Assembly (NCBI GenBank): GCA_934394545.1
Contig: CAKRRG010000071.1
Location: forward strand, 1 to 14,157
DNA: 14,157 nt
Reading direction: 5' to 3'
DNA from: an uncultured Blautia sp.
GTDB lineage: Bacteria; Bacillota; Clostridia; Lachnospirales; Lachnospiraceae
Under the pieces are notes generated by a model that was not told the origin of the DNA, did not search any database, and saw only the letters and a list, made by a program, of their open reading frames with translations. How positions within the stretch are numbered: position 1 is the stretch's first letter; every line of letters begins with the position of its first letter. Shown here in pieces: positions 1 through 7,640 of this stretch. The translations under genes and the position numbers were made by a program.

Positions 1-1
1 A

Positions 2-3000
2 GATCAGACTTTAACCGAAAAAGGTCCTCTTACCCTAGGGGAGAGCGTAGAGGTATCTGCTGAAGAAGTCTGGACCTTTACTGTACCAGAATCCGGCTAC
101 TACCAAATAACTACAATATCTGATGATTCTAGTCAGCAAGAGCTATATGATACAGATTATAATTATATTAATGCTCTGTTTGTCAACGATAATTCAAACA
201 TTCAGCAAGTTTATCATCTGGATAGCGGCATTTCATATCGTATGGAGATTTTCTCATCTGGTACGCTTTGCCTGAAAAAATTTGAAAATGTATGGGATAC
301 TTCACAGCCACTGTATTTCTCGAAAGACCTTAGCTCCACTTATATTTTCCAACCATCAGAGAGTGGAGATTACAAAGTATACACTGGAAATATAAGCAAT
401 GAATTACTGGAATGGCGCATCTCCAACCCATCAAATAACAACAACGACTTGGACATTAACAATGGTAACATCGTTTCTCTGAACGAGAACAATACTTATA
501 TCCTCTACATCCACAATTATGATGAACTAAGTGGAGCCATTGAATTGCAGAAGCTTCTTACTGTTACCGGAATCCAGGATCTGGAAATCCAGAATTCCTC
601 CCAGCTGTTCTCTTATAACAGTTTTTCCCCGAACGATCTGAGCTTCCAGGTTTCCTATGACGTAGGAAAAACAGAACTGGTTACAGGTCTGGAGGACAAG
701 AATGGAAACACCTTTGAAGCCACAGTAACCGATGCTTCCGGCAAAACCTATCCATGGGGAACAAAGCTGAGTGTTGGTTCCTATACACTGCAGGTAAAGC
801 CAATAAATAGCAATGTAGCAGCGACTTGCAATTTCACAGTCCGCGGAATTAACGAAATTGCAGGGGGAAACACAATTACTGCTGAAGAAAGCAAGCGCTT
901 TGAAAATACATCCTCAAGCCAGTTTGTTTACTTTAACTACACAGCTTCTGAAAGCGGATGCTGGGATCTGGCTTTTAACCGTAATATTAAGCAGCTCACC
1001 GTAGAAAATGCAAAGGGTGAACAGATTTCTGCCAAGCCCGCCTTTGGCACTTCTCCTTCCCGCCATTATCAGGTACAACTTAATGCAGGAGAAACCGCTT
1101 ACTTTGCAGCAGATGCCGGCAGCAACTGGAAAGCTCTTCGTGTAAAAATAACAAAATCAAATGCTATTGTAAAAGCAGAATTAAACACATCTCTTTCTTA
1201 TGAACAAACCCCTATTGTGGGACTTGATAATTTTAACGATATCGATCAGGATGATTTTTACCTGAAGCTTACCTATGCAGACGGCTCAACATCTGTTTTA
1301 AATGGTGGCAGCAAAGATGCCTACGGAAACTCTTTCCGAATCTGTGCTATCGTAAATGGAAAAGAATTAGATTTAAGCAAGCACGATAATGTGTTAATTG
1401 ATCAGACAGAATATACAATCAAAGCATATCTGGGAGCAGAAGAAAAATCCAGCATGACTTTATCATGTAAAAAGGTAGATTTTAATTTCCTGCCAGAGAT
1501 TAAAGAAGGAGAAGTAGTAAGCATTACAACAGACAGTGAAGATGCTTCTAATCAGCTTTATCGGTTTATCCCTTCCAGAGACGGTGATTATTATTTTTCC
1601 GGCAGCTATCAAAGCATTGTCTTTAGACAAGAAAACAATAACTGGATAGAACTCGAAGGATATGATTGCTATTCTTTAGAAAAAAACACAACCTATCTGA
1701 TACGTCTGCTTTACGGACAGAATGTTATGATCTGTGGACCTGCTGAGCCAGATGCAGCAGCCAATACTCCGAATCTGAATCTGGATAAAGAAACGGATTT
1801 CACCATTCAGAACACAGGTGAAAAAAAGAGCTTTCTTTTCACACCTGCCGAAACAGGCTATTATAATTTAAACACTACTTCAACCTCCGGTGGAAAAATT
1901 GCCCTTGCCATTTACTCACAGGAAATAGACGAAGAGGGAAATACTTTTTACCTTTACCAGGATAACCGCAGTGAAAAGCTTATAAAACACCTCTGCAAGG
2001 GTAAGACCTACCTGATAAACGCATGGTATGCAGATGGCACCGGAACAGGAACATTAACCATAACTTCCCAAACGGCAATCACAACTCCAACTGCCTTATA
2101 TTTAGCTTCATCTCGATATGAAGAAAATGATATTGACTTGCCCTGGTTGATTACTGAGCCAACCATCGCAAACGCACGAAGCTTTGCCCTTACCTACTAT
2201 TCTTTATCTATTGAATATGGAAATGATGAAGATGCTTTTCTGAATTTAGAGGAATGTCTGCAAAATAAGAACGGAACAACTGAAACCTTTAAGGATTCCT
2301 ATGGGAATGAATATAAGTTTACTCTGACATCACTGGACGATGCATCTTCCAGGGTACAGCGTTTCCAGATTAAGATTGAACATGGAAACCTTCAGACAGT
2401 CTCAGATTTTATACTTCTTGCGCCAGACTCTGTAGCTACAATTACGGAAGGAACAGATCAGACCATTTCCTTCCCGGAAGAAGATTTTCAGGATGTTGTG
2501 AAACTGTATTCTTTCACTCCGGATTCAAGCAGTTATTACAAAATTTCAGCAAAAGGAACGACTATACTTTGTCCTTTTGTAGATGTATATGAAGCGGATA
2601 CCCTGGACTTTGTTTCCAAGACAGAAGCCAACAATGGTTATTCCCTTAAACAAGGAACAAACTATTTAATCGCAGTCAGATTTAATAAGTATATAAAAGA
2701 AACCGTAACCGTAAGTGTTTCCAATATTGCTGAAAAAGAGATCACAGATCTGGACCTGATCAGTCTGCCAGCAGATTTATACGCTGTTAATGGTCTTCAC
2801 TATCCTGAGCCAGACGGTTCCAAATTAAGAATCACCTATTCGGATGGCACCAGTGAAGATATCACTTATGTTCCGGCTCTGAAAAACGAAATAAGCTTTT
2901 CCAGCAATACAATAAATTCCAAAAATCTGGAGATGGTTTTCAAAGCAGGCTCCCATTACGCGGAAAAACGCATTCCAATGCTTACAGTAACAGAGCTGCC

Positions 3001-4264
3001 TAAACTGGCCATTAACGAGGTAAAACAGGTTACTTTTACAGCCAATAACAATGATCCGTTCCAGACAAGAGCATTCTGTTTTACTGTAGATAAGGATGGC
3101 TGGTATACACCACACATTACAGAAGCAAATGGCACAGAAAACTATAACTGGCTGTATATCAGTAACCTTACTTACGGAGGCGAAATAGATAATAAAGATA
3201 ACTCATGGGAGCTGAAGGCTGGCAAAGCCTATTATCTGCTTGTAAATACTTCCGGCACCCGAAATATATCTGTTACTGCCACCGCCACAACTACTGTCTG
3301 CGACCACCAGTACTCCTGGACGATTACCAAACAGCCAACCTGCAACACTCCTGGCGAAAAAGTTGAAGTATGCAAGCTTTGCAAGCATGTAAGAAATACA
3401 GCAGTGATTCCGGCTACCGGTAATCACACCTACACCACTGTTGTAGACAAGGCTGCTACCTGTGGTGCTTCTGGCAGCCAGCATGAAGAATGTACAGTTT
3501 GCCATGACAAAAAAGCTTCCACAACAATCCCGGCTACTGGCACACATACCTATACCACAATTATAGACAAGGCTGCTACCTGCGGCGCTTCCGGCAGCCA
3601 GCATGAAGAATGTACAGTTTGCCATGACAAAAAAGCTTCCACAACAATCCCAGCTGCCGGTAATCACACCTTTGGAGATTATCATATCGTTACAGAGGCA
3701 ACCGTCTTTACTGATGGCAGCAAAGAACGTACCTGTACAGTCTGCGGCGCTAAGGAAACAGAAGTAATTGGAAAACTTCCTGCAACAATCAAGCTTTCCA
3801 AGACCAAGGTTACTGTTCCACTGAAGAAAACTATTTCCGGACCATCCGTCACCTTTGGAAAAGGAGACAGCATCCAGCGCTGGAAATCCTCCAAACCTTC
3901 CGTTGTCGCAGTTAATGCCTCCACCGGAAAACTTACCGGAAAGAAAACAGGAACCGCAAAGGTTACCGTAACCCTTAAGAGTGGCAAACAGGCAACCTTT
4001 ACCGTAACCGTAAAAAAGATCACCCTTACCAAAAAACTGAAAGCTAACAAGAAATCTGTCACTCTGAAAAAGGGTAAAAGCTTCCAGCTGAAGGTAAAAG
4101 TAACACCAAAGAACAGCCAGCAGAAGGTAACCTACAAATCTTCCAACAAGAAAATAGCTACAGTAAGTAAAAATGGTAAGATTACAGCCAAGAAGAAAGG
4201 AAAGGCTGTGATCACCATTACTTCCGGCTCCAAGAAGATCACCTGTAAGGTAACCGTAAAATAA
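2..4264 (+). CDS. Large multidomain surface protein, 5'-truncated by window edge
   Basis: The reading frame is open from base 2 to the TAA at 4262-4264 with no stop, so the true start lies upstream; the ATG at 242 is only an internal methionine with no ribosome site. The visible 1420 residues have three parts. Residues 1-1098 hold about seven beta-rich units with a recurring 'F.P..SG.Y' core and a later 'L..G.tY.i' strand, as in bacterial pre-peptidase C-terminal (PPC) domains, alternating with Ig-like stretches ending in 'YSDGTS'-type turns. Residues about 1100-1258 hold four His/CxxC units. Residues about 1259-1420 are two Big_2-type Ig domains in which about a quarter of residues are lysine. 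No LPXTG motif, transmembrane anchor or catalytic domain is visible, so wall attachment probably depends on charge or on the missing N-terminus. Role inferred: extracellular adhesion or polymer binding; no ligand can be named. It is the only + strand gene here and converges on the U32-like gene. Confidence 0.85.
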   Translation, partial: DQTLTEKGPLTLGESVEVSAEEVWTFTVPESGYYQITTISDDSSQQELYDTDYNYINALFVNDNSNIQQVYHLDSGISYRMEIFSSGTLCLKKFENVWDTSQPLYFSKDLSSTYIFQPSESGDYKVYTGNISNELLEWRISNPSNNNNDLDINNGNIVSLNENNTYILYIHNYDELSGAIELQKLLTVTGIQDLEIQNSSQLFSYNSFSPNDLSFQVSYDVGKTELVTGLEDKNGNTFEATVTDASGKTYPWGTKLSVGSYTLQVKPINSNVAATCNFTVRGINEIAGGNTITAEESKRFENTSSSQFVYFNYTASESGCWDLAFNRNIKQLTVENAKGEQISAKPAFGTSPSRHYQVQLNAGETAYFAADAGSNWKALRVKITKSNAIVKAELNTSLSYEQTPIVGLDNFNDIDQDDFYLKLTYADGSTSVLNGGSKDAYGNSFRICAIVNGKELDLSKHDNVLIDQTEYTIKAYLGAEEKSSMTLSCKKVDFNFLPEIKEGEVVSITTDSEDASNQLYRFIPSRDGDYYFSGSYQSIVFRQENNNWIELEGYDCYSLEKNTTYLIRLLYGQNVMICGPAEPDAAANTPNLNLDKETDFTIQNTGEKKSFLFTPAETGYYNLNTTSTSGGKIALAIYSQEIDEEGNTFYLYQDNRSEKLIKHLCKGKTYLINAWYADGTGTGTLTITSQTAITTPTALYLASSRYEENDIDLPWLITEPTIANARSFALTYYSLSIEYGNDEDAFLNLEECLQNKNGTTETFKDSYGNEYKFTLTSLDDASSRVQRFQIKIEHGNLQTVSDFILLAPDSVATITEGTDQTISFPEEDFQDVVKLYSFTPDSSSYYKISAKGTTILCPFVDVYEADTLDFVSKTEANNGYSLKQGTNYLIAVRFNKYIKETVTVSVSNIAEKEITDLDLISLPADLYAVNGLHYPEPDGSKLRITYSDGTSEDITYVPALKNEISFSSNTINSKNLEMVFKAGSHYAEKRIPMLTVTELPKLAINEVKQVTFTANNNDPFQTRAFCFTVDKDGWYTPHITEANGTENYNWLYISNLTYGGEIDNKDNSWELKAGKAYYLLVNTSGTRNISVTATATTTVCDHQYSWTITKQPTCNTPGEKVEVCKLCKHVRNTAVIPATGNHTYTTVVDKAATCGASGSQHEECTVCHDKKASTTIPATGTHTYTTIIDKAATCGASGSQHEECTVCHDKKASTTIPAAGNHTFGDYHIVTEATVFTDGSKERTCTVCGAKETEVIGKLPATIKLSKTKVTVPLKKTISGPSVTFGKGDSIQRWKSSKPSVVAVNASTGKLTGKKTGTAKVTVTLKSGKQATFTVTVKKITLTKKLKANKKSVTLKKGKSFQLKVKVTPKNSQQKVTYKSSNKKIATVSKNGKITAKKKGKAVITITSGSKKITCKVTVK
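3421..3660 (+). repeat. Two tandem 120-bp repeats encoding CxxC units
   Basis: Units 3421-3540 and 3541-3660 differ at 14 of 120 aligned bases, with an unbroken identical run of 59 bp (3473-3531 and its copy). Each encodes 40 residues with a leading His-x-Tyr, a Cys after 'KAAT', then 'EECTVC' and 'STTIPA'. More diverged copies flank them: a unit beginning with CDH near 3299, and a final one with 'CTVCGAKE' near 3733. The Cys and His spacing resembles a small zinc-ribbon-like fold; metal binding is inferred. The exact in-frame length and high identity make this a candidate site for copy-number change by recombination. Confidence 0.9.
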
Positions 4265-4313
4265 AGCAGCTTTTCATATATTCTATAAAAATCTAATTTC
4301 ATAAAGCTTTAAC

Positions 4314-4376
4314 AAAGCCGGTACTTGATAGGCAATGGGCTATTTCTGATCCCCTTCGCTATCTCGTACCGGCTTT
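4314..4376. terminator. Long palindromic stem between convergent genes
   Basis: Perfect 11-bp arms at 4314-4324 (AAAGCCGGTAC) and 4366-4376 (GTACCGGCTTT). Inside them GATAG (4327-4331) can pair with CTATC (4359-4363), and GGG (4337-4339) with CCC (4351-4353). It lies 49 bp past the surface-protein stop and 112 bp past the stop of the opposite gene, where a two-way terminator would be expected. The U-tracts are weak in both directions and the interior is long for a terminator, so an RNA-stabilising hairpin or a dispersed palindromic repeat is also possible. I see no gene in the rest of the gap 4265-4488. Confidence 0.55.
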
Positions 4377-4488
4377 ACTATATATCTTCTGCGCCAACAT
4401 ATAGCGGAAATTCATTCGCAATTCATAGCCATGTATCAGAAAGTCAAGCGGATATTCGCAACCGACCCAGGGGACTTACTTGATTCAG

Positions 4489-5406
4489 TTAAAACAGATC
4501 CAGCATATTATCCAGATATATCTTCTCTCTTACATGAATCTGGTACTCCGGTTTCGTCATATAATAAAGCAAAAATTCCAGAATCAATGCACTTCCAAGA
4601 CTGCGGCCTTCAATTTTAAAATTGGAAAATCCCATTGGCAGATAAACATTTTTTATATCTGAAATTCCGATAAACCCAGGGTTCGTCATTGCCTTTGAAA
4701 AAAGATACCCTTCCTTCGCATTCGGCGCACTACACCGATGATCCAGGCAACCCTCTCCCAGATTTTTACGGCTTACATTTTCATAACATCGCTTCCGGTC
4801 TTTACATCCATACCAGCAGCACTCATTGCAAAGAAACTCCACTTTTTCCTTCTGCTTTTTCGTCAAAGCATCAAGCTGTTTAAATGCTTTATTCAGTCGA
4901 AAATCCGGCACTACATAACGGAACTCTTCCCGCCTTATTTCATCATAAAGCTGTTCAAATTCTGTAAGAACTTTAGTTGTTGAGGATACAAAATAAAGTC
5001 CCGGATAATTATTTTTCAAATAATCAAGTAACAGCTCAGAATGAACAATTACGCCATTTTGAACAACTCCCTTACTCTCAAAAAGCTTACACAGCGCATT
5101 ACATTTTCCATCCGAAAGGTGCTCTTTACGAAGCAGCGAATTGCTGAACGTCAGCCGCACAGAAATCCCCCATTTCTTCATCAGCGCCAGCACTTCCTCT
5201 TGGTCACAATCACCGAATCCCACACGACCGCCACCCCAGATGCAATCTGCAGGAGCTCCATAAATGGAACCAATCTCACACCAATCATAAAAATATTCTC
5301 TATGCTCATAAAACAATGGCAAAAATTCCCGATACAATTCATAAAACTCGAACAATCCGGGAAGATGGTAATAAGCTTTATCTGTCATCACTCGTATTTT
5401 CTCCAT
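4489..5406 (-). CDS. U32-peptidase-like protein with cysteine cluster, function unknown
   Basis: 305 residues, no signal peptide or membrane segment, so cytoplasmic. The family clue is the stretch 'MGFSNFKIEGR' (residues 258-268), which matches the 'FKIEGR' hallmark of peptidase U32-type TIM-barrel proteins. Before it lies a cysteine cluster: C193, C196, C197, C201, C207, C220 and C225. In UbiU/UbiV and related U32 proteins such cysteines hold a [4Fe-4S] cluster and the proteins act in RNA or ubiquinone hydroxylation, not proteolysis; Fe-S binding here is inferred. An N-terminal Asp/Glu/Gly-rich part ('EIGSIYGAP', residues 44-52) fits a barrel strand. The annotated ATG has no good ribosome site; M7 (5386-5388) has GGAG 12 bases upstream and could be the start. 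It follows the sensory operon on the same strand after 84 bp with its own likely promoter, so a role in sugar sensing is not implied. Confidence 0.7.
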   Translation of the reverse strand: MEKIRVMTDKAYYHLPGLFEFYELYREFLPLFYEHREYFYDWCEIGSIYGAPADCIWGGGRVGFGDCDQEEVLALMKKWGISVRLTFSNSLLRKEHLSDGKCNALCKLFESKGVVQNGVIVHSELLLDYLKNNYPGLYFVSSTTKVLTEFEQLYDEIRREEFRYVVPDFRLNKAFKQLDALTKKQKEKVEFLCNECCWYGCKDRKRCYENVSRKNLGEGCLDHRCSAPNAKEGYLFSKAMTNPGFIGISDIKNVYLPMGFSNFKIEGRSLGSALILEFLLYYMTKPEYQIHVREKIYLDNMLDLF

Positions 5407-5431
5407 GAAAGCAATCTATTCATACACGCCC

Positions 5432-5459
5432 ATTATACAATACTTTCTCAAAATTTAAC
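5432..5459 (-). promoter_or_regulatory. Likely promoter of the U32-like gene
   Basis: A perfect TATAAT -10 box lies at 5432-5437 on the - strand, 25 bases before the ATG. The best -35 is a poor GTTAAA at 5454-5459 with a 16-base spacer. The -10 placement just after the hairpin that closes the sensor gene supports separate transcription, but the weak -35 leaves doubt. Confidence 0.5.
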
Positions 5460-5470
5460 ATACAGTACAA

Positions 5471-5514
5471 CAGCCAAAGCATTTCTGCAATTAATGCAGA
5501 ATCAGCTTCGGCTG
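5471..5514 (-). terminator. Hairpin over the stop codon of the sensor gene
   Basis: An outer 10-bp stem (5471-5480 with 5505-5514, one G-U pair) encloses an inner perfect 7-bp stem (5483-5489 with 5495-5501) and a 5-base loop at 5490-5494. The TAA stop of the sensor gene (5491-5493) sits in that loop. No U-run follows on the - strand, so it may be a weak terminator or a 3' stabiliser of the sensory-operon mRNA. Confidence 0.55.
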
Positions 5515-6420
5515 GATAATAATATTCCTGTCCACTTTTTCTCCATTCAATATTTTCTTTGCAATTTCATATGACAGTCCGCCAAAATCCGGAGTCTGTA
5601 TCGTTGCATCGAGAATACCTCTGTCTACCAGATTCAACCCTTCACTTTCCCCTTCAAATCCATCGACCCCTATTATATGCACCGTTCCATCCATACGGTA
5701 TTGCTGGTATGCCAGATATGCTCCATATGCCATATCATCATTAAATGCAAAAACAATTTCTGCGAAATCATGAGCAATCAGGTAATCCTTCATTCTTAAT
5801 TCTGCCCGGTCCCGAAGCCATTCCCCGTTGTAATAAGTAATATCTGTTTCCGGGATTTTTCCCTGAATGGCATTTTGAAAGCCTTCTTTTCTTTGCTTCG
5901 ATACCTGTGAATCTTCTACGCCTTCAAATACCACGATTCTCTGATTCTGTTCATACAGATTTTCCAGAATATACTCCCCTGCCAGTCTGCCGATTTTTTC
6001 ATCATCTGCCTGGATCAGACATGTATAATCCTCACCTTGCACTCCAACTCCTGCTAAAATTATCGGTATTTTCCGGAACGTTTCTTGAAGAACCTGAGCG
6101 AGGCTGTTGCTGTCATTTGGTGACACAATAAGAAGATCAATTCCACACTCTGTTAACGACCGAATATCCTGAAGCTGCTTTTCTGAATTTCCGGCTGCAT
6201 CACGAAAAATGATATTGATTGACTCATCAGATTCTGCCTTTTCGGTAAGTGCATCAATAAAATTATTCAACCATGGCTCAATAACATTGGGAACACTAAC
6301 TCCGATTAAATACTGATAACCATTCGTATACACTTTTTCTTCTTTTTTTCCCAGACAAAAGAATAACGCTAAGACCACTGCTCCTAAAATAATAATTCCT
6401 TTTTCCCACGCTTTTTTCAT
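5491..6420 (-). CDS. Membrane-anchored sugar-binding-like sensor (XylFII-type)
   Basis: 309 residues: a short basic start, one hydrophobic segment (about 9-23) and an extracellular type-1 periplasmic-binding fold (about 36-309). The hydrophobic segment ends 'LFFC', which is not a proper lipobox, so an uncleaved anchor is likely. It aligns along its length with the transporter SBP at 9589-10563: shared 'EPW' (48-50), 'DAA' (74-76), 'SPN' (100-102), 'GRLAGEY' (144-150), 'EWLRDRA' (200-206), a central Arg (177) and 'FNDDMA' (226-231). The SBP's 'LDR' is replaced by 'AGV' (123-125). It begins 5 bp after the response-regulator stop in the same operon. By analogy with the described XylFII-LytS-YesN systems, it would bind a sugar outside the cell and signal through the kinase; it has no dedicated transporter role. 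It could instead be an orphan SBP, but anchor and position argue for sensing. Confidence 0.82.
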   Translation of the reverse strand: MKKAWEKGIIILGAVVLALFFCLGKKEEKVYTNGYQYLIGVSVPNVIEPWLNNFIDALTEKAESDESINIIFRDAAGNSEKQLQDIRSLTECGIDLLIVSPNDSNSLAQVLQETFRKIPIILAGVGVQGEDYTCLIQADDEKIGRLAGEYILENLYEQNQRIVVFEGVEDSQVSKQRKEGFQNAIQGKIPETDITYYNGEWLRDRAELRMKDYLIAHDFAEIVFAFNDDMAYGAYLAYQQYRMDGTVHIIGVDGFEGESEGLNLVDRGILDATIQTPDFGGLSYEIAKKILNGEKVDRNIIIQPKLILH

Positions 6421-6425
6421 AGTAT

Positions 6426-7640
6426 TTATCCAATTTTATCTGCCTGCGGCAAGTTTTTACGATATTCCGAAGGTGACACTCCCTGACAGTTTTTAAACGC
6501 TGCTGAAAAATAATGCTGATTACTATATCCCACCATCTCTGCTATCTGATTAATAGATAATTCCCGGTTTTTCATAAGCTCAACTGCCTGGTTAATCCGA
6601 AGCTTTGTAAGAAAATCTTTAAAAGAAATTCCCAGTTCCTTTTTCATAATCCTGCTCATATAAGATGAATTACAGCCTACCGCATGAGACACCTGCCAAA
6701 GATCCAGATTTCGATCCTGATAATTCGCATAGATGTATTTTCTGGCATCCTGAACTACCGGTCTGCATTCCAGCATCTTCTGGATTTTCTGACGCATTTC
6801 TCTGCTTACCTCAGGAAATGTTTCAAATACACAATTTCCAACAGCAACAACACATCTTTCCCTTGCTTTTTCTTCTGTCTGCACCTGTATTTTTTTATAA
6901 AATACATCCAGTTTTTCCGGTACATCCTTCAATACAACCATCAGCTCTTCCTCTTTACTTGAGAAGCTGCCGATTACAGAATAGGATTCCAGAAGTTCAC
7001 AAATAACCTTTTTAAAGGTGGTCTTGTCTTCTCTATCTGCGCTCTCGCCTTTATCCATCTTTGTGTCATATCCCGGCTGGATTGCCGCCAGTATGAGAAC
7101 CATAGGCTCTGAAAAATGCATTTCCAGAAATTCTGCCTGTTCTTCCCATTCATCTCTGGATAATTTTCCCTCTATCCAATCATTAAAAAAAACAGTTCTC
7201 AAGTACTCTTGGTTCTGAACCACCTGCTGTTTCACCAATTCAAGGTACTTTTCATTTTTTCGCTTCTGTTTTATTTCTTCTATCACTCTTTGCACCGCAA
7301 TCCGTAATTCCTCTTCCGCAATAGGCTTCAGAAGATACTCGGATACGCCAAGCTTCATGGCCTGCTTTGCATAAGCAAACTCATTAAATCCGGAAATAAC
7401 AATTACCGGACAATCCTTATTGATTTTTCTTAGCTCTTCCAAAAACTGGATTCCGCTTAATCTTGGCATACATATATCCAACAGAAGAAAATCAGGCTGA
7501 CACTGTCTCGTTTTTTCCAGTGCCTCTATCCCATTTCTGGCCTCTGCACAAACTGTAACCGAAAGTTCCATTTCTTCCAGTACAGTTTTCAGCCCCAGCC
7601 GGATTTTTGGCTCATCATCTGCGATTAACACTTTCCACAT
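6426..7640 (-). CDS. Response regulator, receiver plus AraC-type DNA-binding domain (YesN-like)
   Basis: 404 residues. The N-terminal receiver (about 3-120) has the acidic pair D8-D9, the phospho-acceptor D55 in 'LLLDICMP', S83 and K105 in 'LLKP', all intact. A middle region (about 125-295) has no recognised motif. The C-terminus (about 296-396) is an AraC/XylS domain with two helix-turn-helix units: 'LWQVSHAVGCNSSYMSRIMKK'-like about 314-334, and 'INQIAEMVGYSNQHYFSAAFK' about 363-383. It is the cognate regulator of the kinase encoded just upstream, its ATG lying inside the kinase gene (16-bp overlap, so translation is probably coupled). Likely target: the ABC operon promoter region at 13206-13308, as YesN-type regulators usually activate a nearby sugar transporter. 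The motif is inferred, not shown. Confidence 0.92.
   Translation of the reverse strand: MWKVLIADDEPKIRLGLKTVLEEMELSVTVCAEARNGIEALEKTRQCQPDFLLLDICMPRLSGIQFLEELRKINKDCPVIVISGFNEFAYAKQAMKLGVSEYLLKPIAEEELRIAVQRVIEEIKQKRKNEKYLELVKQQVVQNQEYLRTVFFNDWIEGKLSRDEWEEQAEFLEMHFSEPMVLILAAIQPGYDTKMDKGESADREDKTTFKKVICELLESYSVIGSFSSKEEELMVVLKDVPEKLDVFYKKIQVQTEEKARERCVVAVGNCVFETFPEVSREMRQKIQKMLECRPVVQDARKYIYANYQDRNLDLWQVSHAVGCNSSYMSRIMKKELGISFKDFLTKLRINQAVELMKNRELSINQIAEMVGYSNQHYFSAAFKNCQGVSPSEYRKNLPQADKIG

Noticed and set aside
3203..3685. 160-codon open frame antisense to the CxxC repeats
   Set aside because: It is a mirror of the repeats in the surface-protein gene, has no family resemblance and only appears open because of their composition.
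4403..4461. Imperfect direct repeat AGCGGA-A/T-ATTC at 4403-4413 and 4447-4457
   Set aside because: Two short copies only, not tied to a promoter or gene; within chance for this gap.
4431..4619. 62-codon + strand frame in the convergent gap
   Set aside because: More than half lies antisense to the U32-like gene; no ribosome site and no recognisable product.
5041..5574. 177-codon + strand frame across the U32-like gene and sensor end
   Set aside because: Antisense to conserved coding sequence; no motif or ribosome site.
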